DNA from: Mangrovibacterium lignilyticum
GTDB lineage: Bacteria > Bacteroidota > Bacteroidia > Bacteroidales > Prolixibacteraceae
Direction of reading: 5' to 3'
Length of the DNA: 64,000 nucleotides
Assembly: GCF_010882175.1 (NCBI RefSeq)
Contig: NZ_WKLH01000003.1
Coordinates: 124,001 to 188,000 of the forward strand
The position numbers and the translations under genes were made by a program. Under the pieces are notes generated by a model, which did not search any database, had not been told where the DNA came from, and was given only the letters and a program-made list of their open reading frames with translations. This document shows positions 60,434 to 64,000 of this stretch, piece after piece (position 1 is the stretch's first letter; each line of letters opens with the position of its first letter).

Positions 60434-61912
60434 ATGAATAAACTCAAACCCATTCTTTTTGTCGGTACCGGCTCCGATGTGGGCAAATCGGTGATTAACG
60501 CGGCCTTTTGCCGCATCTTCAAACAGGATGGTTACAGCCCCGCGCCCTTCAAGGCGCAGAACATGTCGCTGAACTCGTTTGCCAGTGCCGAGGGTCTGGA
60601 ACTTGGTCGTGCACAGGCGGTGCAGGCCGAAGCTTGTGGCATTCCCTGCCTCAGCGCCATGAACCCCATTTTGCTGAAACCGACCAGTCATACCAAGGCG
60701 CAGGTGGTGCTCAATGGTAAGCCGATGGGCGATCAAACGGCCCAGGAGTATTTCCTGAAAACCGATCGCGATTTCCTGTTTGCTGAGGCCATGAAAGCCT
60801 GGCGCTCGCTGGATGCGAAGTATAATCCCATTGTAATGGAAGGTGCGGGAAGCATTTCCGAGGTCAACCTGTGGGACAAAGACATCACCAATATGCGGGT
60901 CGCCCTCGAAACAGGCTCGCCCACGATTTTGATCGCCGATATTGATCGGGGAGGCGTGTTTGGCAGTGTTTACGGCACCATTAAGCTGTTGCCCGAAGCC
61001 GAGCGAAAGCTGATCAAGGGGATTCTCATCAATAAGTTTCGGGGCGATATTGCGCTCTTTCACGACGGTCGTAAAATGCTCGAAGATTTGACTGGCATTC
61101 CGGTAATTGGCGTGGTGCCTTACTTCACCGATATCCATGTGGAGCAGGAAGACAGCGTGGTGATTGACTACAAACGCGGCAGTGTTCAGGATAACGGGCA
61201 GGTGAATGTGGCCGTGGTTTTGCTGCGGCACATGAGCAATTTCACCGATTTCAACATGTTGGAGCGCATGCCCGATGTGAACCTCTATTATTCGGCCAAT
61301 CCGGAAGAAATTGCCAAGGCTGATTTGGTGCTCGTGCCGGGATCGAAGAATACCATCTCCGACCTCATGTACCTGCGCGAACGCGGACTGGCCAAAGCCA
61401 TTCTGCAAGCTGCTGAAGCCGGTAAAGGGGTATACGGCATTTGCGGAGGTTACCAGATTTTGGGGGAAGAAATTCGTGATCCGCACCATGTGGAAGGCGA
61501 TATTGAAGCCATTCCGGGTCTTGGCCTGCTGCCGGTAGTTACAACCTTGACGAAGGAAAAGCGCACGGTGCAAACAGAATTCCGATTTGCCGGTCGCGAC
61601 GAAAGCTGTTCGGGCTACGAAATCCACATGGGCACGACCGAGCTGAAAGGCGGGCAGCCTTTGTGCACCCTGAATGATGGCAGTACTGATGGTTGCCTGG
61701 CGTCGCCCAAGCTGTGGGGCAGCTACCTGCACGGCATCCTCGACAACAAAGCTGTGGTTGAAGAAATGCTCAAAGCCAACAAGCTCAAGGCTGAAGTTAC
61801 CGAGTTCGACTACGCGAAGTTCAAGGAAGAACAATACAACAAACTCGCCGATCACGTTCGTGGCTATGTGAACATGGACTATGTGTATTCGGTGATGCAG
61901 TTGGACGAATAG
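60434..61912 (+). CDS. cobQ: cobyric acid synthase
   Basis: From the ATG at 60434 the product is 492 residues. Walker A FVGTGSDVGKSVINAAF at the start, then SLNSFAS, EGAGSISEVNLW, and the glutamine-amidotransferase half with the nucleophile Cys in YGICGGYQILGEEI (about residue 337) and SYLHGILDN. It amidates the b, d, e and g side chains of adenosylcobyrinic a,c-diamide. The TTG-headed extension from 60419 is spacer repeat. Confidence 0.94.
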   Translation: MNKLKPILFVGTGSDVGKSVINAAFCRIFKQDGYSPAPFKAQNMSLNSFASAEGLELGRAQAVQAEACGIPCLSAMNPILLKPTSHTKAQVVLNGKPMGDQTAQEYFLKTDRDFLFAEAMKAWRSLDAKYNPIVMEGAGSISEVNLWDKDITNMRVALETGSPTILIADIDRGGVFGSVYGTIKLLPEAERKLIKGILINKFRGDIALFHDGRKMLEDLTGIPVIGVVPYFTDIHVEQEDSVVIDYKRGSVQDNGQVNVAVVLLRHMSNFTDFNMLERMPDVNLYYSANPEEIAKADLVLVPGSKNTISDLMYLRERGLAKAILQAAEAGKGVYGICGGYQILGEEIRDPHHVEGDIEAIPGLGLLPVVTTLTKEKRTVQTEFRFAGRDESCSGYEIHMGTTELKGGQPLCTLNDGSTDGCLASPKLWGSYLHGILDNKAVVEEMLKANKLKAEVTEFDYAKFKEEQYNKLADHVRGYVNMDYVYSVMQLDE

Positions 61913-61927
61913 TGACAAAGAATTACA

Positions 61928-62854
61928 ATGGAACTCCTCATACTACCTCTTCTCATTGGTTTTGCTTTGGATTGCCTGCTGGGCGATCCGCGTTGGCTGC
62001 CTCATCCCATCCGATTGTTTGGCTGGTTGATTAGCTGGTTCGAAAAACGGTTGAACCGGGGTAGCTACCGGAAGTTGAAAGGTGCGATGTCGACGGTTTT
62101 ACTGGTGGGAGGCACCTGGATGCTATTGTTCCTTTTGTTTGGATGGTTGAAGAGTTTTCCAACTGCCTTTATCGTGGTCGCGTCGGTTTTCGTCTTTTTC
62201 GGCCTGGCCAACCGCAGCTTGATTTACGAGTCGTGGCTGGTGATCCGTGCTTTGGAGAAAGATGGATTGGAAGCCGGTCGCAAACAGTTAAGCTACATAG
62301 TTGGTCGCGACACAACCAAACTGAACGAGCAACAGATCCGCACTGCCGTATTGGAAACAATGGCTGAAAACCTCAGCGATGGCGTGATTGCACCCTTGTT
62401 TTTTTACGCCTTAGGCGGCGTTCCCGGGCTTTTCGCTTTTAAAATGGCCAGCACCCTCGATTCGATGATTGCTTACAAAAGCGAGCGCTTTAAGAGCTAT
62501 GGCTGGTTTGCCGCCCGCCTGGATGATTTGTTGAACCTGATTCCCGCGCGCCTCACCGCTTTGCTGATGGTTTTGGTGAGCTTTAGCTGGAGTGGCCTTA
62601 CGCACATCTTCCGCTACGGACACCAACACGCCAGCCCCAATGCTGGCTACCCCGAAGCCGCTTTGGCCGGCATCCTGAAATGCCGTTTCGGCGGGCCAAA
62701 TGTTTACCATGGCAAGTTGGTGGAGAAACCTTACATCGGCCACAACCAAAAGCGAATAGCCAGTCGCGACTTTTGGTTTACTTCTTATGTGAATACAAGT
62801 GCAACTGTTGTAATGATGGCCGGGATGGTGCTGGTTTACATCATCCTGAACTAG
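61928..62854 (+). CDS. cbiB: adenosylcobinamide-phosphate synthase (CbiB/CobD)
   Basis: 308 residues, membrane protein. LDCLLGDPRWLPHPIRLFGW near residue 15-34, VIAPLFFYALGGVPGLF, LDSMIAYKSERFKSYGWFAAR and GYPEAALAGILKC-type sequence are diagnostic. It joins cobyric acid with aminopropanol(-phosphate). Starts 15 bp after cobQ. No threonine-phosphate decarboxylase gene is in the window to supply the aminopropanol arm, so that gene lies elsewhere or salvage suffices. Confidence 0.94.
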   Translation: MELLILPLLIGFALDCLLGDPRWLPHPIRLFGWLISWFEKRLNRGSYRKLKGAMSTVLLVGGTWMLLFLLFGWLKSFPTAFIVVASVFVFFGLANRSLIYESWLVIRALEKDGLEAGRKQLSYIVGRDTTKLNEQQIRTAVLETMAENLSDGVIAPLFFYALGGVPGLFAFKMASTLDSMIAYKSERFKSYGWFAARLDDLLNLIPARLTALLMVLVSFSWSGLTHIFRYGHQHASPNAGYPEAALAGILKCRFGGPNVYHGKLVEKPYIGHNQKRIASRDFWFTSYVNTSATVVMMAGMVLVYIILN

Positions 62855-63200
62855 TTGCAGGATCTCTAGCCATTCTTGTCCTCTAACCGGACGGGCTCAA
62901 ACTTTTCCAGTCGATGAAAAGTTTGCAAAAATCTTGTCAAATCGAACCCTCGCCCGGGCGATTTGACGGCCTACGCACTCGCTTCGATGAATTTTTGTCT
63001 TTTTATTGGAACTTATTCGATATCCAATGTCAACTTATACTTTAATTTCCGGTGCTGGCGATGTTGAAAATACTTGATAGCCAATAATTCTCGTTCTATC
63101 CAACTTTAGGGATACTAGAGCATCTTTTGATGAAAGTCATCCCGAAACCAGTTCGGGATGACTTTTATCTTTTTACTCGTGTCTCAAATCTCAGGACTCG
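62855..63200. other. 346-bp region with three hairpins
   Basis: No gene seen. Two perfect hairpins stand back to back: caaacttttc / gaaaagtttg (62898-62907 / 62916-62925) and gtcaaatcg / cgatttgac (62936-62944 / 62959-62967). A third is the terminator at 63133-63165. Confidence 0.65.
63133..63165. terminator. long hairpin, terminator after cbiB and/or the convergent gene
   Basis: Perfect 14-bp stem aaagtcatcccgaa (63133-63146) / ttcgggatgacttt (63152-63165), loop accag, followed by tatcttttt. The arms contain a cccgaa/ttcggg motif that may also be a dispersed repeat. Confidence 0.75.
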
Positions 63201-64000
63201 CTACTCGATCAATTTCTTCGCCATTGCAATAATTTCCCTCGCTAATTCTTCACTCGTCGCATACAGCACACCATGATGGTTGAGGTAGGTTGAATCCGGA
63301 CGGTTCAGGTCGAGCGGGTTGCCATCGATATCGCTCACCCAGGCACCGGCTTCTTTGAAGATGCAGGCGCTGGCTGCAAAGTCCCAGATGCTGCCACCGC
63401 CATCCACTTTTTTGGGATAGGCGAAATAGCAGGCTGGTGCGGTTTCGAGCACCCAGTTTGAGATCATCGCAGCTCCCCCCTGGTATTTCTCGGCCAACCC
63501 TTTGTAGCCCAGCTTTTGGCTGATGGCTTCCATTTCTTTCAGCGTAGCTTCTTTCAATGGGTGTTCCAGGAAACTTTTACCATTGATAAAGGAAAGGGGT
63601 GCATCTTCTTCGGACTCTACGGTCCATTCCCGGCCACTCATGAAGGCACCTTGTCCCTTTATGGCTTGGTAGATGGTTTTGTTAATCGGGTCGAAAATAA
63701 CGCCGATAATCGGTTCGCCCGATTTTGAAACCAAGGCGATTGAGGTGGAATAGCCTTCTTCTTTATTGATGAACGCCAGTGTGCCGTCAATTGGGTCAAT
63801 GGCCCAGAAATACTCTTTTTCGAACCGTTCGTGGTTGTCAGGACTTTCTTCGCCCAAGGTTCCTAAATCGTATTCTTTGGTGACTTTTTTGAGCATTCCC
63901 AGAATGATATCCTGAGCCATCACATCGACTTCAGTAACGACCTGGGATGCCAGCGTGTCGCCAACTCCTTTATTTTTCACTTCTAAGTCTTTCTCGGCGT
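63201..64000 (-). CDS. inositol-monophosphatase-family phosphatase, N-terminus cut by window edge
   Basis: The frame stays open to the end of the window (residues AEKDLEVKNKGVGDTLASQ before the first internal GTG at 63980), so the start lies outside. At least 266 residues are visible. Landmarks are TEVDVMAQ (metal-site Asp), GEESPDNHERF, WAIDPIDGTLAFINKEEGYS (the DPIDGT motif) and GGSIWDFAASACIFKEAGAW. These phosphatases act on inositol phosphates, 3'-phosphoadenosine phosphates (CysQ) or histidinol phosphate; the exact substrate is not clear from the sequence. Confidence 0.85.
   Translation of the reverse strand, partial: AEKDLEVKNKGVGDTLASQVVTEVDVMAQDIILGMLKKVTKEYDLGTLGEESPDNHERFEKEYFWAIDPIDGTLAFINKEEGYSTSIALVSKSGEPIIGVIFDPINKTIYQAIKGQGAFMSGREWTVESEEDAPLSFINGKSFLEHPLKEATLKEMEAISQKLGYKGLAEKYQGGAAMISNWVLETAPACYFAYPKKVDGGGSIWDFAASACIFKEAGAWVSDIDGNPLDLNRPDSTYLNHHGVLYATSEELAREIIAMAKKLIE

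Noticed and set aside
60425-61918. 497-codon minus-strand open frame opposite cobQ
   Set aside because: It mirrors cobQ exactly; composition (His/Phe/Val-rich) and lack of any motif mark it as an antisense shadow.

Overview
The window looks like chromosomal DNA of a Bacteroidota bacterium, most likely of the Marinilabiliales/Prolixibacteraceae type. Supporting signs are -7 boxes of the form TAnnTTTG, no clear Shine-Dalgarno sites, family-restricted proteins (DUF4421, DUF4175, DUF4292, DUF6261, DUF3667), the gene order mnmG-ybeY-HATPase-DUF4175, and a BtuB/BtuG-type cobalamin uptake pair. The genus is inference. I recognised no rRNA, tRNA, CRISPR array, prophage or insertion sequence.

Layout. 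1-17.3 kb is housekeeping: the end of tdh, xth, rsgA, uvrC, apt, mnmG, ybeY, an RsbW-like ATPase, a giant DUF4175 protein, a lone receiver domain, ruvB, an MscS channel and a glutaminyl cyclase. An 18-bp perfect parS-like palindrome lies between apt and mnmG, which suggests an origin-proximal segment. 17.4-20.3 kb holds a DUF6261 gene, a 41-bp tandem repeat and a polysaccharide flippase. 20.6-35.9 kb has lutB, an Rrf2 regulator, hemW, dut, a TPR/DUF4292/EnvC envelope operon, a Crp-like regulator, osmC, a Tat-exported oxidoreductase, an aldehyde dehydrogenase, an SRPBCC protein, a possible unlisted 37-codon gene and metG. 36-45 kb has a B12-binding radical SAM protein, mscL, a class IV aminotransferase, a LytS/LytR-type two-component pair and several small proteins.

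46.2-62.9 kb is a cobalamin salvage and late-biosynthesis locus. Unit 1 (cobalamin riboswitch 1) is btuF-cobO-btuC-btuD. After an NrtR-like gene, unit 2 (riboswitch 2) is btuB-btuG-DUF4430-cobU-cobT-cobS-cobC. After a small membrane protein and an AraC-type regulator with three dyad elements upstream, unit 3 has a good promoter but no riboswitch and reads cobT2-cobQ-cbiB. Together these would bring corrinoids across both membranes, adenosylate them, amidate and attach the aminopropanol arm, and build and join the nucleotide loop. No corrin-ring genes are in the window. The most interesting points are two diverged CobT paralogues under different control, a stand-alone DUF4430 protein (a domain also found at the C-terminus of vertebrate transcobalamin) beside btuG, and the AraC-linked dyads. 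The spacers of this locus are full of hairpins and repeats, including a short palindrome inside riboswitch 2. The window ends in a truncated inositol-monophosphatase-family gene.
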